From: CAYLHU01 sp964383715
Lineage (GTDB): Bacteria; Patescibacteriota; Minisyncoccia; Minisyncoccales; CG1-02-41-26
Reading direction: 5' to 3'
NCBI GenBank assembly: GCA_964383715.1
Contig: CAYLHU010000012.1
Span: 1-15,087 of the forward strand
DNA length: 15,087 nt
Below are positions 7,733-14,421 of this stretch, piece by piece. The first letter of the stretch is position 1; each line of letters starts with the position of its first letter. A program made the translations under genes and the position numbers. A model generated the notes under the pieces. The model was not told the origin of the DNA and did no database searches. It worked only from the letters and a program-made list of their open reading frames with translations.

Positions 7733-8002
7733 ATGACGCAACAGGAAGCATTAGATATATTAAAACTTGGTTATAGTGTGTTTTTAACTGGTCCTGCCGG
7801 AAGTGGTAAAACTTTTTTGTTGAATAAATATATTGAATATTTGGGAGAAAATAGGATTAAAGTTGGTATTACTGCTTCCACAGGCATTGCCGCTACTCAT
7901 ATAAACGGAAGGACTATTCATTCTTGGTCCGGTTTTAGAGTTAAAGAAGAACTTAAAGAAGAAGATTTCAAAAAACTTTTAAATAACAAAAATGTTTATT
8001 GA
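7733..8002 (+). pseudogene. Truncated Pif1-type helicase (N-terminal 89 residues)
   Basis: The 89 residues match the start of Pif1/RecD-like superfamily 1 helicases: FLTGPAGSGKTFLLNKYI is the Walker A motif (residues ~18-35) and ITASTGIAATHINGRTIHSWSG is the following conserved segment with motif Ia. Pif1 proteins normally run to several hundred residues, but here the frame stops at LLNNKNVY, before Walker B (the DEIS-type motif). No continuation is found in any frame before the next genes, so the remainder appears deleted rather than merely frameshifted. A free ATP-binding fragment is unlikely to unwind DNA. It may be a remnant or, less likely, a reduced protein of new use. Confidence 0.8.
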
Positions 8003-8159
8003 TATAAAAACTAACAAAGGAAATATTTTCAAAAAACTAATAACAGATGGGACAGATTTAAACGAAAAAAACAAAAGAAGATCTGAAAATATTGTTTTAT
8101 GGTCAATCGTTTTTTTATTTTTCGGGTTGATTTTACAAATAACCGGTCTTTTTTTATAA
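7992..8159 (+). CDS. 55-aa single-pass membrane protein, unknown function
   Basis: The frame overlaps the last 11 bases of the Pif1 fragment and encodes 55 residues. The first ~33 are polar (MFIDIKTNKGNIFKKLITDG, then NEKNKRRSEN) and the rest forms one hydrophobic segment (IVLWSIVFLFFGLILQITGLFL, residues ~34-55). The basic cluster KNKRR just before the helix predicts a cytoplasmic N-terminus. I do not recognise the family. There is no Shine-Dalgarno sequence. The clean polar-then-hydrophobic layout argues for a real gene, but it could be chance in AT-rich DNA. Confidence 0.5.
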   Translation: MFIDIKTNKGNIFKKLITDGTDLNEKNKRRSENIVLWSIVFLFFGLILQITGLFL

Positions 8160-8192
8160 AAAATAGAAAAAATTAGTTTGGGAATAAAATTT

Positions 8193-8924
8193 ATGACAAA
8201 AATAATGTTTTTAGATGAATCGGGAGACCATAGTTTAGATAAAGTAGATAAATCTTATCCGATGTTTGTTTTAGCCGGTTGTATTTTTGATTTAGATTAT
8301 TATTCTAATGTGGCTGAACCAAGTATTAATAAATTAAGAATTAAATACTTTGGCAGGACAGACATTATACTCCGTTCTTATAACATTAGAAAACAAAAAG
8401 GTGATTTTTCTTGTTTGGTTGATAGGAAAAAAAGAGAAAATTTCTATAATGATTTAGATATTCTAATAAAGTCGTTGGATTTCAAAATTATTGCAGCAGT
8501 AATTAATAAATTAAAGTTAAAAAATCAATACCATGAACCAGACAATCCCTATAATCTTTGTTTACAATTTATACTTGAACGCTCGGTTATGTTTCTTGGC
8601 AGGTCTAGTGATAAATTAATTTTTAGAATTGAGTCAAGGGAAATGCACAATGACAGAAAGCTTGCTAAGGTTTACGAAAACTTTAGATTAAGCGACCATA
8701 AATTATTTAAAAAAGAGGAAATTCAATCAAAGTTTATAGATTTATCTTTTAATCAAAAAACACAAAATATAATAGGGCAACAAATAGCGGACTTGGTTGC
8801 TTATCCTATTGGGATCTCTGTTTTGGATAAAAAAAGAGAAAATAAAGCTTTTGAAATAATCAAAGTAAAATTTCATAGTAAAGATGAAAAATATCTAAAT
8901 TATGGTTTAAAAATTTTCCCATAA
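8193..8924 (+). CDS. DUF3800 family protein, copy 2
   Basis: The 243-aa protein starts MTKIMFLDESGDHS, with D8-E9-S10 and G11-D12, the canonical DUF3800 opening, and has the C-terminal signature QQIADLVAYPIG (A199-D200). It is closer to the family consensus than the copy at 3847. An upstream TTG at 8178 would add five residues, but the ATG at 8193 is preferred because the family starts just before the DES strand and the context (tttATG) matches other genes. It is 33 bp after the small membrane protein gene and ends at a terminator hairpin. The two copies are very divergent, so they are not a recent duplication. Function is unknown; a nuclease role has been suspected for the family. Confidence 0.85.
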   Translation: MTKIMFLDESGDHSLDKVDKSYPMFVLAGCIFDLDYYSNVAEPSINKLRIKYFGRTDIILRSYNIRKQKGDFSCLVDRKKRENFYNDLDILIKSLDFKIIAAVINKLKLKNQYHEPDNPYNLCLQFILERSVMFLGRSSDKLIFRIESREMHNDRKLAKVYENFRLSDHKLFKKEEIQSKFIDLSFNQKTQNIIGQQIADLVAYPIGISVLDKKRENKAFEIIKVKFHSKDEKYLNYGLKIFP

Positions 8925-8926
8925 AA

Positions 8927-8964
8927 AAAGAGGGCCCAGGAAAGCCCTAGTCCCTCTTTATTAA
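8927..8964 (+). terminator. Hairpin terminator after DUF3800 copy 2
   Basis: AAAGAGGG (8927-8934) pairs with CCCTCTTT (8952-8959), three bases after the stop codon. The 17-base loop can form a smaller inner stem (GGGC/GCCC type). The following sequence is T-rich (tttattaattt) but not a pure T run, so termination may be partial. Confidence 0.65.
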
Positions 8965-8965
8965 T

Positions 8966-9437
8966 TTAATAATAACAGGTATCATAACAATTTGTCAATA
9001 GTTTTAAAATGATAATCTGTGGATAACTTTTTGTAAAAAATACGAAATTTAATTTATATAATACATACACTGAATTAAACTTTTGGGTTTAGGTTGGCGA
9101 TGTAGATATACCTTTTTGTTTGCCGGACTATAGTTTTAATATTACTCACGACACAAAGGCGAATTATCCATTTGTGCCAAAGGTTTCTGACTTTAAATAA
9201 CTCCAATCTTGTAATTCCTTTACAATTTGGTTCCCCTCCTTCGTCCCGCGGACTTCGGAAGGGCAGGCAACTAAAAGACACGAGGTCCACATATAATTCT
9301 TAATTCTTAATTCTTAATTTTTATTAAATTTTTAATTTCTAATTGTAATTTTTTTCCTTTACTCTACCTAATTTTTCCGCTATGCTACAAAAAAACTTCG
9401 TATATTTTTAATGCTATATAAAACTCTCTGACTGCTA
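8966..9437. other. Long spacer without a convincing gene; hairpins and decayed sequence
   Basis: About 470 bp hold no gene I can support. Visible elements are a TATAAT at 9057-9062 without a well-placed -35 box, and three hairpins: CACAAA/TTTGTG around 9152-9176, TTGTAA-TTCCT-TTACAA near 9209-9225, and a nested CCTTC-GTCC-CGC-GGAC-TTCG-GAAGG near 9237-9261. A plus-strand frame from about 9093 reads VGDVDIPFCLPDYSF and stops after ~35 codons; it may be a gene remnant. The minus-strand 71-aa frame has no family resemblance. Confidence 0.5.
9295..9315. repeat. Tandem 7-bp repeat AATTCTT x3
   Basis: Three exact tandem copies of AATTCTT are followed by degenerate AATTTTT-like units to about 9345. 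Low-complexity AT repeats like this usually arise by slippage; no function is evident. Confidence 0.85.
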
Positions 9438-9465
9438 TTGACAGGGGTTTTTAATAAGTTAAACT
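9438..9465 (+). promoter_or_regulatory. Probable promoter of the toxin-antitoxin operon
   Basis: A perfect -35 box TTGACA (9438-9443) is followed after 16 bp by TAAACT (9460-9465), which matches four of six bases of the -10 consensus. The -10 falls inside the first of three tandem 11-bp repeats, as expected if a repressor bound there blocks polymerase. Confidence 0.6.
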
Positions 9466-9490
9466 TAAGTTGAACTAAAGTTAAACTTAA
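9458..9490 (+). promoter_or_regulatory. Three tandem 11-bp operator-like repeats
   Basis: GTTAAACTTAA, GTTGAACTAAA and GTTAAACTTAA run back to back (9458-9468, 9469-9479, 9480-9490) and end four bases before the antitoxin start. Copies one and three are identical and the middle copy differs at two positions. Each unit contains a small inverted repeat (GTT/AAC). Phd/YefM antitoxins repress their own operons by binding repeated sites, so this is the likely operator. Confidence 0.65.
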
Positions 9491-9494
9491 AATT

Positions 9495-9710
9495 ATGGAA
9501 AAAATTATCGGACTTAAGTCCCTAAGAGAAAAAATGTCTCATTACGCAAAAAAGGTGAAAATGGGGCAATCTTTTATTGTTGTTAAAAGGTCTCAGCCCT
9601 TGTTCAAGATAACCCCTATTAACGAAGACGAACAATGGGAGTTAGTGGTTGATTTTACCAAAATTAAAAAAGGTGGAGTCGATGTTGACGACATTCTTTC
9701 AAGATTATAG
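9495..9710 (+). CDS. Phd/YefM-family antitoxin
   Basis: The 71-aa protein has the Phd/YefM N-terminal DNA-binding fold: IIGLKSLREKMSHYAKKVKMGQSFIVVKRSQPLFKITPI corresponds to the usual helix-strand pattern where a short helix is followed by the G-x-x-F-x-V-x-x-R-x-x-P strand pair. The C-terminal part (WELVVDFTKIKKGGVDVDDILSRL) would be the toxin-wrapping tail. In the family, the antitoxin both neutralises the RelE-type toxin and represses the operon together with it (conditional cooperativity). The gene is 2 bp upstream of the toxin, the typical antitoxin-first order. Upstream lie a good promoter and three tandem 11-bp repeats that fit autoregulation. Confidence 0.85.
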   Translation: MEKIIGLKSLREKMSHYAKKVKMGQSFIVVKRSQPLFKITPINEDEQWELVVDFTKIKKGGVDVDDILSRL

Positions 9711-9712
9711 TT

Positions 9713-9955
9713 ATGGACAAGGTAGAGAAAGGACTAAAAAGATTGAACAAAAAAGAAAGGAATTTAGTAAGAGTTATTTTGACAAAAATAAAAGAGAAAG
9801 ATTTTAAGGGATTAGATATAAAAAGGTTAAAAAAGAAAAATAATATTTTCAGAGCAAGAAAAGGGAATATAAGAATAATTTATCAAATAAACAGGGATAA
9901 AATAATTAAAGTTTTGAGCATAGAAAAGAGGAGCGAGGCAACCTATAAATTTTAA
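9713..9955 (+). CDS. RelE/ParE-superfamily toxin
   Basis: This 80-aa basic protein has the RelE/ParE plan: two helices (VEKGLKRLNKKERNLVRVILTKIKEKD), then DIKRLKKKNNIFRARKGNIRIIYQINRDKIIKVLSIEKRSEATYKF, the beta-sheet with the conserved R47, R49, G51, R54 and a late R73. RelE-type toxins cleave mRNA on the ribosome while ParE-type toxins attack gyrase; the sequence alone does not settle which. The ending (RSEATYKF) resembles the RelE-like plasmid-stabilisation group. It follows the antitoxin by 2 bp, so the two are co-expressed. The length is normal and the frame intact, so the module may be active. Confidence 0.85.
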   Translation: MDKVEKGLKRLNKKERNLVRVILTKIKEKDFKGLDIKRLKKKNNIFRARKGNIRIIYQINRDKIIKVLSIEKRSEATYKF

Positions 9956-10004
9956 CCAATCAATTTTAGTAGTTTTGATAGAGAGATCTACTGGCCTCAG
10001 ATGA

Positions 10005-10556
10005 ATGTCTCCACTAAAACAAAACATTGTTTTAATAAATATGATTTCTAAATACTTGAGAGGGAAAACCTTGGTAATAATAGACGCTGCTAATCTGGAA
10101 AGCTCGGTAAAGTCCTTGGGTTGGTGGATTGACTATATTAAATTAAGAAATTTGTTTGATAATCAAAGATTAGTCGAGATTCGAAATTATTGCGTCGCTC
10201 ATAATACAAGCAATCAAAATAAGTTTTTTGTCTTTCTAAAAAAGAATGGATACAAATTAATTACGAAACCATTAAAAATTATAAAAGCTCCCGAAATTGA
10301 AAGAGGAGATATAAGGAAAGCAAACTTTGATGTTGAAATTACCATTGATGTTTTAGAAATGTTAGATAAATTCGATACCTTGGTTTTATTTTCGGGTGAT
10401 AGCGACTTCGATTATTTAATTCGGAAATTAAAAACGAAAAGTAAAATAATTATAGTAATTTCCACAAAACATCATATTTCTAAAGAATTAATTAAAAATA
10501 GTAATAAATATATAGATTTTAAAAAATTAAAGTGTTTTATCGAAAGAAAGCGATAA
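10005..10556 (+). CDS. NYN-domain (LabA/DUF88-like) protein, PIN-type nuclease fold
   Basis: NYN domains are PIN-like metal-dependent folds often involved in RNA processing. The acidic pocket is visible: D27 and N30 in LVIIDAANLE, D109 and D115 in NFDVEITIDVLEML, and D132 and D134 in LFSGDSDF. A WW pair (SLGWWIDYIKL) follows the first strand, as is common in LabA-type proteins. The domain fills the 183 residues, and no extra domain is present. The start is uncertain: an ATG at 10041 would remove twelve poorly conserved-looking residues and begin MISKYLRGKT; neither start has a Shine-Dalgarno sequence. It stands alone between the toxin gene (49 bp upstream) and two hairpins. RNA cleavage is inference from the fold. 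Confidence 0.85.
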   Translation: MSPLKQNIVLINMISKYLRGKTLVIIDAANLESSVKSLGWWIDYIKLRNLFDNQRLVEIRNYCVAHNTSNQNKFFVFLKKNGYKLITKPLKIIKAPEIERGDIRKANFDVEITIDVLEMLDKFDTLVLFSGDSDFDYLIRKLKTKSKIIIVISTKHHISKELIKNSNKYIDFKKLKCFIERKR

Positions 10557-10562
10557 TAAAAA

Positions 10563-10582
10563 GCCCGTCTTTTGCAACGGGC
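10563..10582 (+). terminator. Hairpin after the NYN gene
   Basis: GCCCGT (10563-10568) pairs with ACGGGC (10577-10582) around an 8-base loop, seven bases after the stop codon. It is preceded by an A-run but not followed by a T-run, so it may end transcription poorly or act with the next hairpin. Confidence 0.5.
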
Positions 10583-10585
10583 AGT

Positions 10586-10617
10586 TGATAACGAATGGTT
10601 CCCCACTCGCGTTATCA
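10586..10617 (+). promoter_or_regulatory. Second hairpin downstream of NYN gene
   Basis: TGATAACG (10586-10593) pairs perfectly with CGTTATCA (10610-10617) around a 16-base GC-richer loop. It sits three bases after the first hairpin. The remaining spacer to xseA (to 10737) shows no gene. The pair could be a compound terminator or part of a structured leader. Confidence 0.45.
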
Positions 10618-10737
10618 TTATAGCAAATCCTAATATTCCGTCAAGAGTTGGGGGGTGGTATCTTTTTAAATTTTAAATTAATCAGTCAATTTTAAACAAA
10701 TAAAAAGGTAGTGAAAATAGGAAGATTTTAAATAATT

Positions 10738-12015
10738 ATGGAGGGGAATAAAGAATATCAAGAAAAAGACGAGAAGACCCTTTCGGTTTCGGATTATCTC
10801 AAAATCGTAAATCAAGGGTTGAAAGGTTTTGGGGCGAAAATTATCGGCGAGGTTAGTGAAATTAAGTTTGGCCCTACCGGCCATGCTTATTTTTCTTTGA
10901 AAGACGAAAAAGACAAAAGTGTAATCAATTGTATAATCTGGAAATCGAGGTATCAGTTGTATGGGATTGAATTAAAGGAGGGATTGAAAATTATTGCCTC
11001 CGGTTCTCCCGAAATATATCCGCCTTCGGGAAGATTTTCTTTTGTTGCCGAAGTAGTTGAATATGCCGGAGAGGGAAAATTGAAAAAAGAATACGAAAAG
11101 TTAAAGAAAAAATTATTTGAAGAAGGATTTTTTGCCAAAGAAAGAAAGCGGCCAATCCCGGCTTATTCTCAAAAAATAGGAGTAATTACTTCTTTGAAGG
11201 GGGCGGTTATAGCGGATTTCTCTAATAATTTAGGAAAGTTCGGTTTTAAGGTTAAAATTATTGATTCCCGAGTTGAAGGACAAACGGCGGTTTCTGACCT
11301 TTTATCAGCGATTAGAATATTTAAAAAAGAGGATATTGAGGTCTTAGTTATTATGCGAGGTGGAGGTTCTTTAGAATCAATGTTGGCTTTTAATAACGAA
11401 TTATTGGTTAGGGAGGTGGCTAATTTTCCGGCACCGGTAATTGCCGCCATAGGTCATCACAAAGATGTTTCTCTCGTAGGACTAACAGCTGACCTTGCGG
11501 TTTCTACTCCCAGCATCGCAGCGACTGCCTTGACTGATTCTTGGAAACAAGCCATTTTGTTTTTGGAAAGATATGAAAGAGATGTGGTCGACAGTTATGA
11601 GGGTGTCTTGAATAGCGCTCGTAATTTTATAAATCGGTTAGTAGAAATTATACGCGGGTATTGTGATTCAATTTTTGATAAGTATAAGGAAATTGAAAAT
11701 AAACTAAAGGTTTCGTTAGGGGGTTTCCAGAATGTTTTATTAAATGTTAAAATTAATTTGAGGGATTCAATTATTAAGTCCTTTTCTGGATTTAAGGCAG
11801 TATTATTCAGAACCGTTAAGCAATTGGAATATGTCGAAAAAGTCGTTAATTCACATAACCCGGAAAGACAATTAATGCTCGGTTATAGCATTGCCAGATG
11901 TGACGGAAAAATAATAAGGCAGGTAGAAGATACTGAAATAGGAAAGGAAATAAACCTAAGGGTGATGGACGGGACAATTATTTCAAAGGTTAAAAATATA
12001 AATAAAAAAATATAG
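10738..12015 (+). CDS. xseA: Exonuclease VII large subunit
   Basis: XseA is the catalytic subunit of exonuclease VII, which degrades single-stranded DNA from both ends into short oligonucleotides in the cytoplasm during repair. The 425-aa protein has an N-terminal OB fold (~15-110: LSVSDYLKIVNQGL, GEVSEIKFGPTGHAYFSLKD), the catalytic domain with RGGGSLESMLAFNNE (G208-S211) and AAIGHHKDVSLVGLTADLAVSTPSIAA (H240 and D243 region), then a long coiled-coil stretch (~260-370) that in the family binds XseB copies, and the C-terminal Y-S-I segment (LGYSIARCDGKII). Length and order are normal for the family. xseB follows after 9 bp, so they form an operon. Confidence 0.95.
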   Translation: MEGNKEYQEKDEKTLSVSDYLKIVNQGLKGFGAKIIGEVSEIKFGPTGHAYFSLKDEKDKSVINCIIWKSRYQLYGIELKEGLKIIASGSPEIYPPSGRFSFVAEVVEYAGEGKLKKEYEKLKKKLFEEGFFAKERKRPIPAYSQKIGVITSLKGAVIADFSNNLGKFGFKVKIIDSRVEGQTAVSDLLSAIRIFKKEDIEVLVIMRGGGSLESMLAFNNELLVREVANFPAPVIAAIGHHKDVSLVGLTADLAVSTPSIAATALTDSWKQAILFLERYERDVVDSYEGVLNSARNFINRLVEIIRGYCDSIFDKYKEIENKLKVSLGGFQNVLLNVKINLRDSIIKSFSGFKAVLFRTVKQLEYVEKVVNSHNPERQLMLGYSIARCDGKIIRQVEDTEIGKEINLRVMDGTIISKVKNINKKI

Positions 12016-12024
12016 CAAAAAATT

Positions 12025-12267
12025 ATGTCATCAAAAGAGAAATTAGATAGCAAAAATTTAAATAGCAATTTGAAACGTTTATCCGAAGTTACTGATTGGT
12101 TTGACAATCAGGAGGGAATTGACATAGAAGAAGGGCTGAAGAAGGTAAAAGAAGCGGTTGAACTTATTAAAATTAGCAGGGCAAGGTTGAAAGCGGTTGA
12201 GAACGAATTCAAAGAAATTAAAAAAGAGATAGATATTGAAGGAGAGGAGAAAGAAAGCGAAAAATAA
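12025..12267 (+). CDS. xseB: Exonuclease VII small subunit
   Basis: XseB is a short helical-hairpin protein of which several copies bind the XseA coiled coil. The 80-aa sequence fits: SNLKRLSEVTDWFDNQEGIDIEEGLKKVKEAVELIKISRARLKAVENEFKEI shows the first helix, the family's turn with a DIEEGL-like segment (usually LEE(S/A)L), and the second helix, then an acidic tail. Sequence alone would be weak because the family is short, but the position 9 bp after xseA makes the call firm. The start context is aaattATG without a Shine-Dalgarno sequence. Confidence 0.85.
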   Translation: MSSKEKLDSKNLNSNLKRLSEVTDWFDNQEGIDIEEGLKKVKEAVELIKISRARLKAVENEFKEIKKEIDIEGEEKESEK

Positions 12268-12271
12268 TTGA

Positions 12272-12302
12272 AAATTACAGGGGTCTGACCCCTGTAATTT
12301 TT
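12272..12302 (+). terminator. Strong rho-independent terminator after xseB
   Basis: AAATTACAGGGGT (12272-12284) pairs perfectly with ACCCCTGTAATTT (12288-12300) around a three-base loop, followed by further T. The flanking A and T tracts make it able to terminate in both directions. It separates xseAB from infB. Confidence 0.85.
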
Positions 12303-12336
12303 AAGTGTGTGGTGTTTGACGCCAGACGCTTTTTTC

Positions 12337-12368
12337 TTGCAATAAAAGGGAAAATCAATTATTATAAT
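12337..12368 (+). promoter_or_regulatory. Possible infB promoter
   Basis: A consensus -10 box TATAAT lies at 12363-12368. The best -35-like sequence is TTGCAA at 12337-12342, but the 20-bp spacing is longer than ideal. Transcription would start about 12375, only a few bases before the infB ATG at 12380, predicting a nearly leaderless mRNA. Confidence 0.45.
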
Positions 12369-12379
12369 GGTTGAAGATT

Positions 12380-13930
12380 ATGTCCAAACAAAATAAAGAA
12401 AAAAAAGAAAATGTGAAAAACGAGGAGAAAGCGGTTAGGTCTCCGGTGGTGGTTTTTTTGGGGCATATTGACCACGGCAAATCAAGCTTACTTGAAGCGA
12501 TAAAAAAGGAAATTAAAATTACCCTTAAAGAATCAGGGGGGATTACCCAGCATATTGGGGCTTACGAAGTTGAGGTTGGCAACCCTTCTTCACCAAAGAG
12601 TACGGATAGGCAAAGAAAAATCACTTTTATAGATACACCGGGCCACGAGGCCTTTTCGGCAATGAGGATAAGGGGGGCAAAATTAGCCGACATCGCTATT
12701 TTAGTTGTTGATGCGTCCGAGGGAGTGAAAAGCCAGACAAAGGAAGTTATTGAAGCTATAAAAGGGGCAAAAATCCCCTTGATTGTCGCCTTAAATAAAA
12801 TCGATAAACCGCAGGCCCAGCCCGATAAGGTGAAGGGAGAGTTGAAGCAAAACGATATTTTAGTTGAGTCATTGGGAGGTAAAGTTCCTTCGGTTCTTGT
12901 TTCCGCCAAAACAGGTCAAGGGATAGAGGATTTATTAGAAACAATTTTAATTTTAGCCGAAGTGGAGGAATTGAAAGCGGATTTCTCCGGCAAGGCGGAG
13001 GGAATAGTTATTGAAAGCTCTTTGGATTCTCAAAAGGGTCCTATTGCCACTTTATTGGTAAGAAACGGGGTATTAAGGGAGGGCGATATTTTAGCCACCG
13101 CTTCGGCGAGAGGGAAAGTCAAAAAAGCAATTGATTTTCAGGGGAAATTATTAAAAGAAGTTTTACCCTCTCAACCTGCCCAAATATCGGGGTTTGAAAG
13201 TGTCCCACAAGTTGGTGAGACATTTGGAGTGTTTTCCGATGTTGAAACAGCCCAAAAAGAAATAAACCAAATAGAGAAAAAAAATAGAGAAAAAGAATCT
13301 TCTGTTCCCGAGGATAAGAAGGTCTTAAAAATCATCATAAAAGCAGATTTTTTAGGTTCTTTAGGAGCTATCAAAAATATTTTAGAAAACATTTCTCAAG
13401 AAGATGTAATTTTAAAAATAATCAAGAGTGAGACAGGTGACATTAATGCCTCGGATATTTATTTAGCTGAAAGCGGTGAAGCGAGAATCTTCGGGTTTAA
13501 GGTTAAATTGGATAACAGTGCCAAGCTTTTCAGCCATCAAAAAAATATTTCTCCAAAAATCTTTGATATAATTTATGAATTAGTTGACGAAGTAAAAAAG
13601 ACAATGGAGAAAATGCTTTCTCCTGAAATAAAGAGAGTTGACTTGGGTAAAATTAAAATTATTGCTCTTTTCAAGAAAAAGAAAAAGGAGCAGATTATCG
13701 GAGGGAGAATCCTTGAAGGGAGTATAACTAAAGAGACCTTAACCGAAGTTGTCAGAGATGGGGAAATTATCGGGGAAGGCAGAATTAAAAGTATCCAACA
13801 GGAAAAAAGAGAAATTCCTTCCGCCGGCAAAGGAAAAGAAATCGGAATTTTATTTCAAGGAGAAACGGATATTCAGGAAAATGATATTTTGGTTGTTTTC
13901 AAGAAAGAAAAAGAGAAAAAATATCTTTAA
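12380..13930 (+). CDS. infB: Translation initiation factor IF-2
   Basis: IF-2 is the GTPase that brings initiator tRNA to the ribosome and promotes subunit joining. The G domain is intact: GHIDHGKS (28-35), switch I GGITQHIGAY, DTPGHE (from D85), NKID (from N139) and SAKTG. Domains II, III and IV follow. At ~516 aa the protein is short; the long N-terminal extension of many bacteria is reduced to a ~20-residue charged tail. The ATG at 12380 is chosen over a TTG at 12371. In the last domain, positions usually holding Cys, Arg-Arg-Phe and Glu-Cys-Gly are G442, Q473-Q474-E475 and E487-I488-G489, an unusual change at the formyl-methionine site. rbfA follows after 6 bp. Confidence 0.96.
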   Translation: MSKQNKEKKENVKNEEKAVRSPVVVFLGHIDHGKSSLLEAIKKEIKITLKESGGITQHIGAYEVEVGNPSSPKSTDRQRKITFIDTPGHEAFSAMRIRGAKLADIAILVVDASEGVKSQTKEVIEAIKGAKIPLIVALNKIDKPQAQPDKVKGELKQNDILVESLGGKVPSVLVSAKTGQGIEDLLETILILAEVEELKADFSGKAEGIVIESSLDSQKGPIATLLVRNGVLREGDILATASARGKVKKAIDFQGKLLKEVLPSQPAQISGFESVPQVGETFGVFSDVETAQKEINQIEKKNREKESSVPEDKKVLKIIIKADFLGSLGAIKNILENISQEDVILKIIKSETGDINASDIYLAESGEARIFGFKVKLDNSAKLFSHQKNISPKIFDIIYELVDEVKKTMEKMLSPEIKRVDLGKIKIIALFKKKKKEQIIGGRILEGSITKETLTEVVRDGEIIGEGRIKSIQQEKREIPSAGKGKEIGILFQGETDIQENDILVVFKKEKEKKYL

Positions 13931-13936
13931 ACATCA

Positions 13937-14287
13937 ATGCCTCAAAGAATTGATAAAATTAACGAACTTTTAAAAAGGGAATTGGGTCGGGTTATTTTGA
14001 GGGATATTTCTTTACCTAAAAATATCTTGGTAACAATTAGCGAAGTTGAGACGACAAAGGACTTGCGGGAGGCAAAGGTCTTTATTTCGGTCTTCCCGGA
14101 CATAGAAATAAAGAGGGTCTTGAATATCTTAGGAAGGGAGGTTCATAATTTGAGACAAGATTTGAACAAGAGATTGAGTATTAGACATTTACCTAAGATG
14201 AGATTTTTAGAAGACCAAGAATTAAAGGAGGCCCAAAGGATAGAAGAGGTTTTAAGGGATTCAAAAATAGAGGAAAATGATTCTTAA
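13937..14287 (+). CDS. rbfA: Ribosome-binding factor A
   Basis: RbfA is a small KH-fold protein that binds the immature 30S subunit and helps 16S rRNA 5'-end maturation. The 116 residues match the family throughout: RIDKINELLKRELGRVI at the N-terminus, VTISEVETTKDLREAKVFISVFP as the central strands and LNKRLSIRHLPKMRFLED as the C-terminal strand with the typical P-x-(L/M)-x-F. Length is normal. It lies 6 bp after infB, the order common to many bacteria (infB-rbfA), though nusA is not next to them here. A tRNA region begins 10 bp after the stop codon. Confidence 0.93.
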   Translation: MPQRIDKINELLKRELGRVILRDISLPKNILVTISEVETTKDLREAKVFISVFPDIEIKRVLNILGREVHNLRQDLNKRLSIRHLPKMRFLEDQELKEAQRIEEVLRDSKIEENDS

Positions 14288-14421
14288 TCAATGGCGTGGC
14301 CGAGTAGCCAAGCAGCTAAGGCACTTCTCTGTTCCGATTTTATTTAAGAATAAAATCGAGAATCCTCGATAGTTTTAAAATTTTTATGGCCGAGTAGCCA
14401 AGCAGCTAAGGCACTTCTCTG

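Noticed and set aside
8178..8192. TTG start for DUF3800 copy 2
   Set aside because: The ATG at 8193 sits right before the conserved first strand and shares the local start context; the extra five residues have no support.
9075..9290. Minus-strand 71-aa frame
   Set aside because: No recognisable fold or motif and it crosses three hairpins; composition looks non-coding.
9960..10004. Terminator after the toxin gene
   Set aside because: AGTAG/CTACT is only a 5-bp stem around a 15-base loop with no T-run.
12310..12336. Second hairpin between xseB and infB
   Set aside because: GACGC and CAGACGC are a short direct repeat, not an inverted one, so no stable stem forms.
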